64,000 nt of DNA, from NCBI RefSeq assembly GCF_001591345.1, contig NZ_BCUS01000016.1, positions 1 through 64,000 on the forward strand, in the 5' to 3' direction. Source of the DNA: Variovorax boronicumulans NBRC 103145. GTDB taxonomy: Bacteria > Pseudomonadota > Gammaproteobacteria > Burkholderiales > Burkholderiaceae_C. This document shows positions 1-9,400 of the stretch, one piece after another (within the stretch, counting starts at the first letter, position 1; each line of letters begins with the position of its first letter). The notes under the pieces are model-generated. The model did not search any database. It was not told the origin of the DNA and worked only from the letters and a program-made list of their open reading frames with translations. The position numbers and the translations under genes are program-made.

Positions 1-842
1 GGGGCGGCGCCGCCGTCCACGCCCAGCCGGCCGCCGCCGCCCAGGCCTTGTCCGCGCACCGTCTGCGCCTTGTAGTTGCGCAGCGAACGGACCATCTGGT
101 TGAAGGCGTCCATGAAGGCCGCCGCGATCACCTTGCCCTGCGCGGTGTTGGTGTAGCCGCCGATGCCGCCGGCACCGCTGCGGCCACCGAGGCCGCCGAA
201 GCCTGCGAAGTCGGTCTTGGAGGCGCTGCCTTCGGCGGCAGCCACCTGCACGCCCGAGCGGTTGTCGATGAGCGTCAGCAGCGCGCTGGCTTCCTTGGTC
301 TGCAGGCTGGCGCCCACAGCCGCGATGGCGCGGCCACGGCCGCCGCCCACGAGGCCGCCGAGCGCGCCGCCGATGCCGCCGGCGTCGTTGTTGCTGAACA
401 CGATCTCGGGCGACAGGCCGTAGTCGGAGGCCACCATCTGGCCGCGACCGAAGTTGCTGCCGCCGCGCATTTCGCCCGATTGCATCAGCGCGCGCTCGCG
501 CGTCATGGCGTTCATGCCGGCCGCGCCGCGCTCCACCACCACGAAGCAGTTCGACTGCTGCACCAGCAGGCGCAGCAGGTTGGCCGTGGGCGGCAGGCGG
601 TATTCACCGGTGAGGATGGTGTACCAGCCGGCATTGACGTTCTCGATCAGCGAGACGGTACCCAGTGGCGATTCGCAGCGCTCGAGCTGGCTGCTCTCGC
701 CCGAGGTGGCACCGCCGGCGGCGCTGCCCGTGGCCGTGGTCTTGGCCGCCGGAGCGCCCATCTGCATGTCCATGGTCTGGCAACCGGAAAGCGCGAGCAG
801 GCCCGCGAGTGCGCTGGCGAGAGAGAGTTTGGAAAAAGGCAT
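1..842 (-). CDS. CsgG/HfaB-like outer-membrane lipoprotein (C-terminus cut by window edge)
   Basis: The frame runs off the left edge, so only about 280 N-terminal residues are visible. It opens with a lipoprotein signal peptide whose lipobox LALSGC puts the acylated cysteine at residue 21. A following core reading VVVERGAAGMNAMTRERAL resembles the conserved part of CsgG/HfaB proteins, and a glycine-rich run (GGALGGLVGGGRGR) follows. By family these lipoproteins form outer-membrane secretion rings for curli or holdfast components. AGGG precedes the chosen ATG; another in-frame ATG lies 12 bases upstream at 854. No curlin-like gene is visible nearby, so the exported substrate is unknown. The family call rests on remembered motif resemblance. 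Confidence 0.62.
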   Translation of the reverse strand, partial: MPFSKLSLASALAGLLALSGCQTMDMQMGAPAAKTTATGSAAGGATSGESSQLERCESPLGTVSLIENVNAGWYTILTGEYRLPPTANLLRLLVQQSNCFVVVERGAAGMNAMTRERALMQSGEMRGGSNFGRGQMVASDYGLSPEIVFSNNDAGGIGGALGGLVGGGRGRAIAAVGASLQTKEASALLTLIDNRSGVQVAAAEGSASKTDFAGFGGLGGRSGAGGIGGYTNTAQGKVIAAAFMDAFNQMVRSLRNYKAQTVRGQGLGGGGRLGVDGGAA

Positions 843-1020
843 GTCCCTGTCCATCAAATGAAAACAATGTGGCGTCCGGCTCATCGGCAGGCGCCGCGCC
901 CGCGCGACGATACGGGCCGCCCGATGCGCGGGCCAGTGTCGAAAGTCACACGGTCAGGAACATTTGTGGCGCTTGTCGGGGCTTGGTTACAGTCCGAACT
1001 CCATTCGCAGGAGTTTTCAG

Positions 1021-1251
1021 ATGGCCACAAAGAAGAGGAATATCGTGGGAGAAGCCGCCGTCGAACTGACGACGCAGCAGGTGGCGCAGGCCCTGGCCAT
1101 TGCCGGGGCGTCGGGCTACAGCGGCAGCGCCGATCCGTCGTTCGTGGGGGCGGTGCTGGTGGCGCTGGCGGTCAACACGAGTTCCGTCAGCGCGACCATC
1201 GACAGTGCGAAGAGCAGGGGCCCCGGCGTCGCCGGCGTGCTGCAGCACTGA
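1021..1251 (+). CDS. Small hypothetical protein, 76 aa
   Basis: A short frame with a good Shine-Dalgarno (AGGAG, eight bases before the ATG). The product starts with a basic MATKKRN, continues with a helix-prone, alanine/valine-rich segment, and has a mildly hydrophobic centre (FVGAVLVALAV) too short to be confident of a membrane helix. No domain is recognised. It stands alone between a divergent CsgG-like lipoprotein gene and the convergent rnk gene, so context gives no function. The strong ribosome site and typical third-position GC argue that it is real. Confidence 0.55.
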   Translation: MATKKRNIVGEAAVELTTQQVAQALAIAGASGYSGSADPSFVGAVLVALAVNTSSVSATIDSAKSRGPGVAGVLQH

Positions 1252-1294
1252 CCGGCCGGTGGGGCGCCGGCCTCCGGCCTGAACCGGCGCACTT

Positions 1295-1696
1295 TCAGGT
1301 CGTGTAGTCGCCGCTGGCTTCCGGCTGGAACAGCACGGCGATCACGCGTGCGCTGTGTTCGCCGCCGCCCGGCGTCTTCCAGCGCGCGACCGCGCCGGTC
1401 TTCTGGCCGAGCAGGCCGATGCCGACGGGCGAGAACACCGAGATGAAGCCCGTGGTCGGGTTCGCATCGGCGGGATAGCAGATCACGATCTTCTGCCGCT
1501 GTCCGGCGGGCAGGTCTTCGATTTCCACCTGGGTGTACATCGTCACGATGTCCGAGGGCATTTCCCGTGACGGAAGGATGTCGGCCGTGTCGAGCAGATC
1601 GACCAGGGCCGGAGGAAGCGGCGTGTCCGCGAATTTGCTGAGACGAACGTAATCGAGTTCGGTGAGCGTGCGCTCCCCGTGAACGGTTGAAAGCAT
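1295..1696 (-). CDS. rnk: Regulator of nucleoside diphosphate kinase, GreA/GreB-like (Rnk)
   Basis: At 133 residues it matches Rnk, which has a short N-terminal segment and a C-terminal GreA/GreB FKBP-like domain that binds RNA polymerase. The C-terminal half shows the Gre-type signature around residues 75-100 (ANPTTGFISVFSPVGIGLLG, then KTGAV and WKTPGG). Unlike GreA and GreB it lacks the long coiled coil that reaches into the secondary channel. In E. coli Rnk influences nucleoside diphosphate kinase levels and competes with Gre factors; that role here is by family only. The gene stands alone and faces away from the long gene-free region at 1697-2584. Confidence 0.85.
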   Translation of the reverse strand: MLSTVHGERTLTELDYVRLSKFADTPLPPALVDLLDTADILPSREMPSDIVTMYTQVEIEDLPAGQRQKIVICYPADANPTTGFISVFSPVGIGLLGQKTGAVARWKTPGGGEHSARVIAVLFQPEASGDYTT

Positions 1697-2323
1697 GAAG
1701 CACTCCAGATGAACGCAACCCGCCTTTCCGACAGACAGGGTCGCTACCGCGCGGTGTGGTGCCCGGCGGTCAAGGTGTGCGCATCAAGAAGAAGGTAGCG
1801 GACCGCCGGGCTCAGGAATGTGCGGACGTGCGTCGGAGGACCGACGTGGCCGCCGCGACGACGGCGCCCACACGACGACCGGCCGCTGCCATGGGCAGGG
1901 CTGCGCGCGCAGGGTATCGACGGGGCGAGAGGAGAGCCATGGGCCGCGAGTGTAGGGGATTCTGGCCAGATTGGCCAATTATGGCCCTACGGGTGCAGCG
2001 AGGAATTGCCGTGGAATCTCTGGATTCAATCTGCAGAACACCTGAATTGAAATCAAAAGCCTTTGATTCGAGACGGCGTAAATGAGTGATGGGAAAAGGG
2101 TGGGCAAGCGCTCATATTTACCGGATTCTTTGTGAGTTCGATATTTTCCTCGCCGCCGGGATTTCTCTGTAATTCATCGATGAATAATTTCTTGTGCCGT
2201 ATCGAATGAGTGGTTTTAAATTGATTTTATGGGTTCGAATTTATTGAGAATATTATTTGGTGCATAAGAGGTATCACTGAGACTGCTGTTGTTGTCTCGA
2301 TCTCAATTGTTTTGACTCTCCCA

Positions 2324-2339
2324 GAAGCTTAAAAGCTTC
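2324..2339. repeat. Perfect inverted repeat in the AT-rich leader
   Basis: GAAGCTT and AAGCTTC form seven-base arms around a two-base AA centre. It lies about 245 bases upstream of the first DUF11 gene. With such a short loop it is more likely a protein-binding dyad than an RNA hairpin. No T-run follows, so it is not a terminator. Confidence 0.4.
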
Positions 2340-2494
2340 AATTGAGGGGGCTTCAGGTCGAACGAAATGGTGGATGCATTTTGTTTGTTCAATATGTCTC
2401 ATTTGCGCATCCTCTGTTCTTTTGTTTGATTGCCATAAAAGCCCCGAGACATAAGAATTCAGTACGCAAAAATATGAGCGACCGATTGCCTTTA

Positions 2495-2543
2495 ATTGCA
2501 AGCAATGTTGATTATTTGTTTGCAATAAGAGGTTGATTGCAAA
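2495..2543. promoter_or_regulatory. Cluster of ATTGC/GCAAT motifs upstream of the DUF11 genes
   Basis: ATTGCAAGCAAT (2495-2506), TTTGCAAT (2519-2526) and ATTGCAAA (2536-2543) lie within 50 bases, ending 41 bases before the start codon of the first DUF11 gene. Repetition of one short dyad this close to a start suggests an operator cluster. The binding protein cannot be named, and AT-rich sequence makes such hexamers more likely by chance. Confidence 0.35.
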
Positions 2544-2584
2544 TTTTGCGACGTGAATTTCAAATATTGTTAATTGGGGTTTGA

Positions 2585-3208
2585 ATGACAGCATCCACAT
2601 GGGACTTGTTCTTGTCGTCGTCGCGAGGCCGCGCAGGGGCGGTCCACCCGCTGATCCGCGCGGGCCTGGCCCTGCTTGCCGCAGGCGCCGCGACCGTCGC
2701 GTTCGCGCAACCCACCGCTTCGCTGGAGGCGCCGCGCGCACCTGTCGCGGCCCAGGCCGTGACCGTCGTCCTCGCCCAGTCGAAGGTGGTCAAGGGGCCC
2801 GACGGCAATGAACAGTTCCAGGACGCGGCCACCATCAAGCCGGGCGACGTCATCGAATACAAGGCCACCTACACCAACAACACGGGCAAGCCGGTCAAGG
2901 GGCTGGTGGCGGATCTGCCGATCCCCGAGGGGCTGGAATACCTGCCGCGCAGCGCGAAGCCAGGTGCCAGCCTCGTGAAAGCCGCCACCAAGACCGCCGT
3001 CTTCGAGCCCGAGCCGCTCGTTCGCAAACTGCCCGGCGGCAAGACCGAACCCGTTCCCTACAGCGAGTACCGCATGCTGCGCTGGAGCCTGGGCCAGTTG
3101 CCCGCCAACGGCAGCCTCGCCGTGAGCGCGCGCGCCAAGGTCGAGACCGTCGCGCCGCCAACGGCTGTGCCTCCCACGCCCGCCACGCCGCCCCCGCGCG
3201 GCAAGTAA
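2585..3208 (+). CDS. Exported single DUF11-like domain protein, 207 aa
   Basis: The protein has an unusually long N-region of about 20 residues, a hydrophobic segment (AGLALLAAGAATVAFA) and a likely cleavage after AFA near residue 41. The mature part contains one DUF11-like beta-sandwich: a lead-in KPGDVIEYKATYTNNTGKPV, then DLPIPEGLEYLPRS, then a closing strand (GSLAVSARAKV) and a Pro/Thr-rich tail. DUF11 folds are common in surface and adhesin-like proteins; no enzymatic role is implied. A GGGG lies seven bases before the ATG. It is the first of four codirectional genes encoding proteins with the same fold, in the same frame as the next two. Confidence 0.72.
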   Translation: MTASTWDLFLSSSRGRAGAVHPLIRAGLALLAAGAATVAFAQPTASLEAPRAPVAAQAVTVVLAQSKVVKGPDGNEQFQDAATIKPGDVIEYKATYTNNTGKPVKGLVADLPIPEGLEYLPRSAKPGASLVKAATKTAVFEPEPLVRKLPGGKTEPVPYSEYRMLRWSLGQLPANGSLAVSARAKVETVAPPTAVPPTPATPPPRGK

Positions 3209-3221
3209 AGGCCGCGCCGGC

Positions 3222-3257
3222 CCTCGCGCGCTGCGCGAGGCGAGGGCGCCCGCCTTT
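3222..3257 (+). terminator. GC-rich hairpin after the first DUF11 gene
   Basis: CCTCGCGC and GCGCGAGG (3222-3229 and 3233-3240) form an eight-base stem with a three-base loop, and TTTT follows at 3254-3257. The T-run is 13 bases from the stem, so this is a weak or partial terminator or attenuator. It may lower expression of the next gene relative to this one. Confidence 0.4.
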
Positions 3258-3370
3258 TCCATCGATCTCTTGTTTCTGAGTGCCAGTCGGCAGGTACGCG
3301 TTCGCCCATCGAAACGTACCGGCCAGGTTCTTTCGTGTTCCCGTTCATCGACAACAGAGGAGAAAACTAC

Positions 3371-6268
3371 GTGATTCCCACCCAGCCAACCCAACGCGCC
3401 AGCGGCTGCAAGCCGTGCGCGCCCTGGGCAGGCGCCGCAGCGTTGACGCTGGGCTTCCTTTTCGGAAGCCCGGCTGCATTTGCCGCGTCGCCGCCCGCCA
3501 ACACAGTCATCGGCAACCAGGCGTCCGCCAGCTATTCGGACGCCGCCGGAACGACCCAGGTCGCCACTTCCAACTTGGTGCAGACCACCGTTCTCCAGGT
3601 GGGCTCGTTCACGCTCGACAGCGTCAACCAGGTCACGACGACCATCGTCAACACCAAGTCCGGCGCGGCCGGTGCCACGGTCTATGCGCCTCACGTGCTG
3701 ACCAACACCGGCAATGGCGTCGACACCTTTGCTCTCACGGTCAAGGCCGACGCAGGCAAGTTCTCGCGCGTCGAGGTCTTTGCCGACGCCGACGGCAACG
3801 GGCTGCCCGACAGCACGACGTCGCTCTGCTCGGCAACTGGCACGGACGTCTGCACGGTGACCCCGGCGCAGAGCGTGCCCGGCAACAACGGCGCGTTCCG
3901 TTTCGTCGTGGCCTACACGATCCCGGGCTCGGCCACCGGCGCCGGCAATTTCGATGCCGCAACGATCACCGCCACCCCGGGCACCCCGGCGCTGTACACC
4001 GCGCCGAACACCTCGGCGGCCGACAAGGACGAGGTCAAGCTGGCCACCGATGCGGTGTTCAACCTCACCAAGGTCATCGGCACTCCGTCGGTCGCAGCGC
4101 CGGGCAACGGCGTCTGGCCGACCGCGCCGGCCAGTGGGCCGAGCTCTTCCGCTGCCTGCACGGCCACGAGCTGGACGGCGGGTCTCGCGTCGAACGCGAA
4201 CTGCCAGTACTCGGTCTACACCCTCACGTTCAACAACACGGGCGGCGCACCGGGCAAGTTCGCGCTGTCCGACGTGTTGCCTGCAGGTTTGACCTACGTC
4301 ACCGGTTCGGCCGTGTGGAGCGGTGCGTCGGGTACGGCGCTGGGTGACGGTGCGGGCGGTGATCCGTCGGGCATCGACTTCCAGGTGACCGGCAACACGC
4401 TGAATGCCGTGGTGGCTTCGCTGAGCCCGAACGTGACGCAGACGCTGAGCTTCGTGGTGCTGGTGAACAGCACCGCGGCGGTCGGTACGTCGACCACCAC
4501 CAACGTGGCCCGCTACAACCCCGCGACCGCGCCGGCCGGCGTGACCGCGGCGTTGATCGGCACGGTCGGTTCGACCTCCAACCCGTCGGCGTACACCGTC
4601 CTGGCGCGTTTCGGCATCGTGGTGGGTTCCAACCCGTCCACGGCTGCAACGGCCCTCGACGCGACACCCGGCACACCGAACCCCGCCGGGCAAGATCTGA
4701 CCACGAGGCAGTTGGCCGTCGCAGGCGGCAGTGTCCGTTTCCCGCAAACCGTGTTCAACACGGGCGGCGCCTCGGATGCCGTGAACCTGTCGATCTCCGC
4801 CAGCACCTTCCCGGCCGGCACGAGCTTCCAGTTCTTCGCGGCCGACAGCGGCGCACCGCTGCTGGACACGAACGGCGACGGCGTGCCCGACACAGGCCCG
4901 ATTCCAGCCGGCGTGAGCCTCAACATCGTGACGCAGGTGCAACTGCCGCCGGGCACGGTGGGCGGCGCCTACGTGGCCACGGTGCTCGGTCGCTCCGTGA
5001 ACGACAACACGAAGATCGATGCGACCGAAGACCGCCTCGAGCGCGTGATCGAGACCCTGGTCGACCTGACCAACACGAAGATTGGTACTGGCACCGGCAG
5101 CGTCGCCAACGGCGACCTCGGCGCGGGCCCCAGCCCGTTGCCAACGCAGGTTCATGACACGGGCGCCGGCACCGGCACGGTCTTCACGCTGTGGGTGAAG
5201 AACCATGACGTGATCGACGCGACCTACAACCTTGCCGCCAGCCAGACGACCGGTTTCCCGGGCGCGCTGCCGGCAGGCTGGACGGTCAAGTTCGTGGCGT
5301 TTGGCGGCACCTGTGCATCGCCGGCCATCTCGAACCTCGCGGTCATCGCCGGGGGGCAGCAGGCGGTCGAAGCGTGCGTCACGCCGCCTTCCTCGCAAGC
5401 CGCAGTCACTGCAGTGAAGATCTACTTCAAGGTGCAATCCACTGCGGTGGCCTCGACCGGCGGCATCGCTTCCGACGTCAAGACCGACGCAGTGACGGTG
5501 ACCTCGACGGCCCTGCAGCTGGGCGCCTCGCTCACGCCGAACAACAACGGCCAGGTCGCGCCCGGCGGCACCGTGGTGTATGCCCACACGCTGACCAACA
5601 TCGGCGCCCAGAGCTGCGGCGCGTACACGCTGACAGCCACGGTGCCCGCGGCGGATGCGGCGCAAGGCTGGACCACCACGGTCTACCTCGACGTCAACGG
5701 CGACGGACAGATCGACGCTGGCGACACGCCGGTGAACGGTCCGCTGGCAAGCCTGCCGGCCGGTGCAGCGCAGAAGCTGCTGGTGCGCGTGTTCGCGCCG
5801 GGCGGCGTGAGCGCGGGTGTCAGCAACACCACGACGGTGACGGCCACCTTCACCGACCCGGCCCCCAACTGCGGTACCCCTTCGGCCACCGACATCACGG
5901 CCGTGATCACCGGTCAGATCCGCGTCCTCAAGACGCAGGCGGCCGATGCGACCTGTGACGGCGTGGCGGACACCGCGTTCGCGGCAACGTCGCTGCAGTT
6001 GAAGCCGGGCCAGTGCATCGTCTACCAGGTCGTTGCCACCAACGAAGGCATCGTGCCGGTGACCAACATCGCCATCAACGACGCACTGCCGGCGTACACC
6101 GTCCTGAGCGCGAAGCAGCCTGCATTGCAGTGCGAAGCCCCGGGCATTGGCGGTACGGCGCCGGCCTTCGCATCGACCGCCACCGCGGTCAGCTGCGGCA
6201 GTGCGGCCAACACCGTGGCCCCAGGTGGAAAGGTCACGCTGACCTTCGCCGTGCAGATCAACCCCTGA
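3371..6268 (+). CDS. Large exported DUF11/Ig-like repeat protein, 965 aa
   Basis: I chose the GTG at 3371 because AGAGGAG lies eight bases upstream; an ATG at 3335 has no such site. A signal peptide ends near ...SPAAFA. The mature chain is a string of beta-sandwich repeats of the DUF11 kind: TNTGNGVDTF near residue 115, FNNTGGAPGKFALSDVLPAG near 290, and a last one over residues 855-965. Asp-rich loops reading ADADGNGLPD (about 137), DTNGDGVPDTG (about 499) and DVNGDGQIDAGD (about 774) look like calcium-binding DxNxDG turns. There is no membrane anchor, sorting motif or barrel, so it is probably secreted or held by a partner. It is unrelated to any enzyme I recognise. Confidence 0.75.
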   Translation: MIPTQPTQRASGCKPCAPWAGAAALTLGFLFGSPAAFAASPPANTVIGNQASASYSDAAGTTQVATSNLVQTTVLQVGSFTLDSVNQVTTTIVNTKSGAAGATVYAPHVLTNTGNGVDTFALTVKADAGKFSRVEVFADADGNGLPDSTTSLCSATGTDVCTVTPAQSVPGNNGAFRFVVAYTIPGSATGAGNFDAATITATPGTPALYTAPNTSAADKDEVKLATDAVFNLTKVIGTPSVAAPGNGVWPTAPASGPSSSAACTATSWTAGLASNANCQYSVYTLTFNNTGGAPGKFALSDVLPAGLTYVTGSAVWSGASGTALGDGAGGDPSGIDFQVTGNTLNAVVASLSPNVTQTLSFVVLVNSTAAVGTSTTTNVARYNPATAPAGVTAALIGTVGSTSNPSAYTVLARFGIVVGSNPSTAATALDATPGTPNPAGQDLTTRQLAVAGGSVRFPQTVFNTGGASDAVNLSISASTFPAGTSFQFFAADSGAPLLDTNGDGVPDTGPIPAGVSLNIVTQVQLPPGTVGGAYVATVLGRSVNDNTKIDATEDRLERVIETLVDLTNTKIGTGTGSVANGDLGAGPSPLPTQVHDTGAGTGTVFTLWVKNHDVIDATYNLAASQTTGFPGALPAGWTVKFVAFGGTCASPAISNLAVIAGGQQAVEACVTPPSSQAAVTAVKIYFKVQSTAVASTGGIASDVKTDAVTVTSTALQLGASLTPNNNGQVAPGGTVVYAHTLTNIGAQSCGAYTLTATVPAADAAQGWTTTVYLDVNGDGQIDAGDTPVNGPLASLPAGAAQKLLVRVFAPGGVSAGVSNTTTVTATFTDPAPNCGTPSATDITAVITGQIRVLKTQAADATCDGVADTAFAATSLQLKPGQCIVYQVVATNEGIVPVTNIAINDALPAYTVLSAKQPALQCEAPGIGGTAPAFASTATAVSCGSAANTVAPGGKVTLTFAVQINP

Positions 6269-6283
6269 TCTGACATCGGCGCC

Positions 6284-6315
6284 GCCGACGGTTCCGCCAG
6301 GGCCGTCGGCTGTTT
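6284..6315 (+). terminator. Hairpin after the 965-residue DUF11 gene
   Basis: GCCGACGG (6284-6291) pairs with CCGTCGGC (6303-6310) across an 11-base loop, and TGTTT follows at once. It begins 15 bases after the stop codon. The short T-run makes termination leaky, so read-through to the giant gene downstream remains possible. Confidence 0.45.
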
Positions 6316-6484
6316 CCCGCGAGGCCCGAGTTCGCCCCGGTGCCTCGCCTGTTTCCCCTGCCGCTTTCACGCACATCGCTGCATGCAAGCCGTGCCTTGC
6401 CGGCCCTCGAGGCGGCAGAGGAAAGAGTTCTTCGACTGTTTGACGTGTCTCCCGCAGCGGGAGGTGCCAGGGAAGGTTCACCGC

Positions 6485-9400
6485 GTGCCACTTCTTCTTT
6501 CTTCTTCTTCGCGTGCCGGCATGCCTCGGTGGTGGGGCTGCGGGGCGCTCGCGCGCAGCGCGATGGCGGCCTTCGGCCTCGCACTCGCCACCGCAGTGGC
6601 ACTCGCCATGCTCTTCGCACCGATCGCGCAGGCGGCGCCCGCGCCCGGCGGCGTCGTGATCCGCAGCATCGCGACGGGCACCTACGTCCCGGCCGGCCTC
6701 GGGCACAGTGAGACGGCCATCTCCAATGCCGTGACCGCCAGCGTGCTGCCCGTGGAGGCGCTCTCGCTCACGCAGGACCAGCGCGTGAACCGCCCGCCCG
6801 GCACCGTCGTCACGCTGAGCCACCTGCTCACCAACACCGGCAACGTGGCTTCGCGCTACACCCTGGGCCTCGTCAACGACGGCGCGGGCTGCCCGGCCGA
6901 CGGGCTCGACCTGTCGGCGTTGCGCGTGGCGCGCGACGCCAACCACAACGGCGTCGTCGACGCCTCCGATCTGGTGCTGCTGCCCGGTGCCGCCGGCGCG
7001 CTCGCGCTGGAGCCGGGCCAGACGGCCGAACTTCTGGTGCAGGGCACCATTCCCGCGGCGGCCAGCGGCAGCGCCTGCGTGGTGCTGAGCGCGACCACCG
7101 CCCTGCAGGGCGCGAGCGCGAGCAATCGCGACACGGTCGACGTGGGCAGCGTTGCCGTGCTTGCGCTCGTCAAGTCGGCCAGCCATGCGGGCGCCATCGT
7201 GCCCGGCAGCACGCGCATCGACTTCAGCATCTCGGGCACCAACACCGGCGCGCGCGACGCGCAGCCCGGCGGCGCGGCCGCGCCCACCGGCACGCAGGTG
7301 CTGGTCAATGGCAGCCCGCGCAGCCTGCTGCTGCTGCGCGACCTCGTGCCCACGGGCACGCGCTACCTGCCTGGCAGCCTGCAGAGTACGGCGGCCGGCG
7401 CGGTGCGCCTGTTCCGCATGCCCGGCGACCCCGACTTCAGCTACCGCTCCGCTGAAGACGGCGCGGCGATCGAAGTCGCCATCGGCGTGCCCACCGCGCT
7501 CGCGCGCAACGCCTCCATCGCCATGCAGTTCGCGGTGCAGGTCAAGGCCGATCACACCAGCGACATCCGCAACACCGCGCATGGCCATTACAACGACGGC
7601 GTCGCGCCCGCCGCGTCGCCGTCGAACACGGTGGTGATCGCGGCGGCCCCGCCGCAAGGCCAGGGCCGCATCGGCGTGGCCAAGGCAGCCTCCACGCCGC
7701 GCATGCAGCGCGGCGCGGACGGCCAACCCGACGGCACGGCCACCGTCACCTTCGATGTCCACGTGCGCAACTACGGCACGACCGCGCTGCACGGCGTGCA
7801 GCTGGCCGACGTGCTCGAAGGGCAGGGCGCCGCGCAGTTCGGCACCCGCACGACCGCCGCGGTGCCGGGCGCGCGCCAGTACGCCGTGGTGCCCGGAACC
7901 CTGGCCATCGTCGGTGGTTCGGACAATGGCGTGGCGGGCACGGTGGCGGCCGTCAACGCCGCATTCAACGGCACGGCCTCCGCGCAGGACCTGCTCGCGC
8001 CCGGTGCGGTGCTGCCCGTGGGCGGCCAGTTCACGGTGCGTTTCGACGTGCGCTTTCACGTGTCGGGTCGCGCGGGCGCGCTGCTCAACACCGTGCGCGC
8101 ACAGGCCGCGCTCGCCGCCGGTGGCCCGCCCACCGTCTTCGACGACTCCGTCAACGGCAGCAACCCCGATGCCGACGACGACGGCAACCCCGGCAACGAC
8201 ACCTCGCCCACGCCGGTGCAGCTGCAGCAGCCCGTGCTCTCGCTCGTGAAGAGCGTCTCGCAGCCGCGCCGCGTGGCAGAGGGCGTCTACGAACTCGACT
8301 ACCGTTTCAAGGTCGGCAACACCGGCGCGGCCCCGGCCCCGAACGTGCGCGTGATCGACAACCTCGACTGCACTTTCGACATGGACAAGCCCGACGGCCT
8401 CGTCGCCGCCTGGGAACTCGTCGGCACGCCGAAGGTGCGCAACGGCGTGCTGCAGATCGCATCCGGCTTCACCGGCCGCGCCGCCTGCGACCGCGAGGCT
8501 GCCGCCAGCGCCGACCCCTTCAAGCTGCCCATGCAGGCCGCACTCGGCCTCACCGACGGCAGCCGCGCGTTGGCACCCGGCCAGAGCGAAGACATCGAAT
8601 TCACCGTGCGCGTCACCCGCAAGCCTTCGAGCAACGGTGCTCGCGTGCCATTCACCAACAAGGCCTGGGCCGCCGCCTTCGAGCAGAACACCGTTCCTGC
8701 GTCGTCGGCCGCGCTCGTCACCGCGAGCGCCAGCAGCGCGTCCTCCATGCTGGCCGACCCGCAGGGCGTGGTCTACAACGCCGTCACCCGCCAACCGGTG
8801 GCGGGTGCCGTCGTCACCTTCACCCGCCAGTCGTGCAGCGACGGCGCCGCCCGGCCGATGGCCCTGGCCGAGGTGTTCGGCGGCGACAGCGGCGTCTACC
8901 GCGCCAACGCCGACGGCAGCCTGTCGATGACCACCGGCGCCGACGGCGGCTACCAGTTCTATTTCCTGTCGCCGCCGGTTACCGGCAGCTGCACCTATGC
9001 GCTGGGTGTGGCGCCGCCCGCGGGCAGTGCCTACGCGGCGCCTTCGCAGCTCATCCCCGCCACGCCCGGCACCTTCGACCGCTGCGGCGCCATCGTCCCG
9101 AATGCGGCGTCGCCGCAGGGCGCGGAGCCCACCACGCACCACTTCTCGCTCAAGGCCGGTTTCGAGCCCTCGGGCGCGGCCTGCGACGTGGTGCACAACC
9201 ACATCCCGCTCGACCCGGGCAACGTGCTCGGCCTCGTGCTGCGCAAGGAAGGCAGCAAGCGCCAGGTCGAGTTCGGCGATTTCCTCGACTACGCGCTGGT
9301 CGTCACCAACAAGACCGGCTTTCCCATCACCGGCCTCAGCCTCTCCGACCAGTTGCCGCCGGGCTTCGCCTACGTGGCCGGCAGCGCGCGTCTCAACGGC

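Larger units (their letters stand above)
1697..2584. other. Gene-free region with an AT-rich 3' half
   Basis: No convincing gene is seen in these 888 bases. The first 350 bases have ordinary genomic GC and contain small frames in several phases without ribosome sites. From about 2030 to 2584 composition switches sharply to AT-rich, full of TTT/AAT runs, unlike anything else in the window. This half ends directly at the first gene of the DUF11 exoprotein cluster and so probably holds its promoter and binding sites, including a hairpin at 2324-2339 and repeated ATTGC/GCAAT motifs at 2495-2543. It is either a long regulatory region or a remnant of foreign DNA. Confidence 0.6.

Noticed and set aside
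1756-2085. Small frames on both strands in the gene-free region after rnk
   Set aside because: No ribosome site, no recognisable protein, and arginine-rich composition typical of out-of-frame GC-rich DNA.
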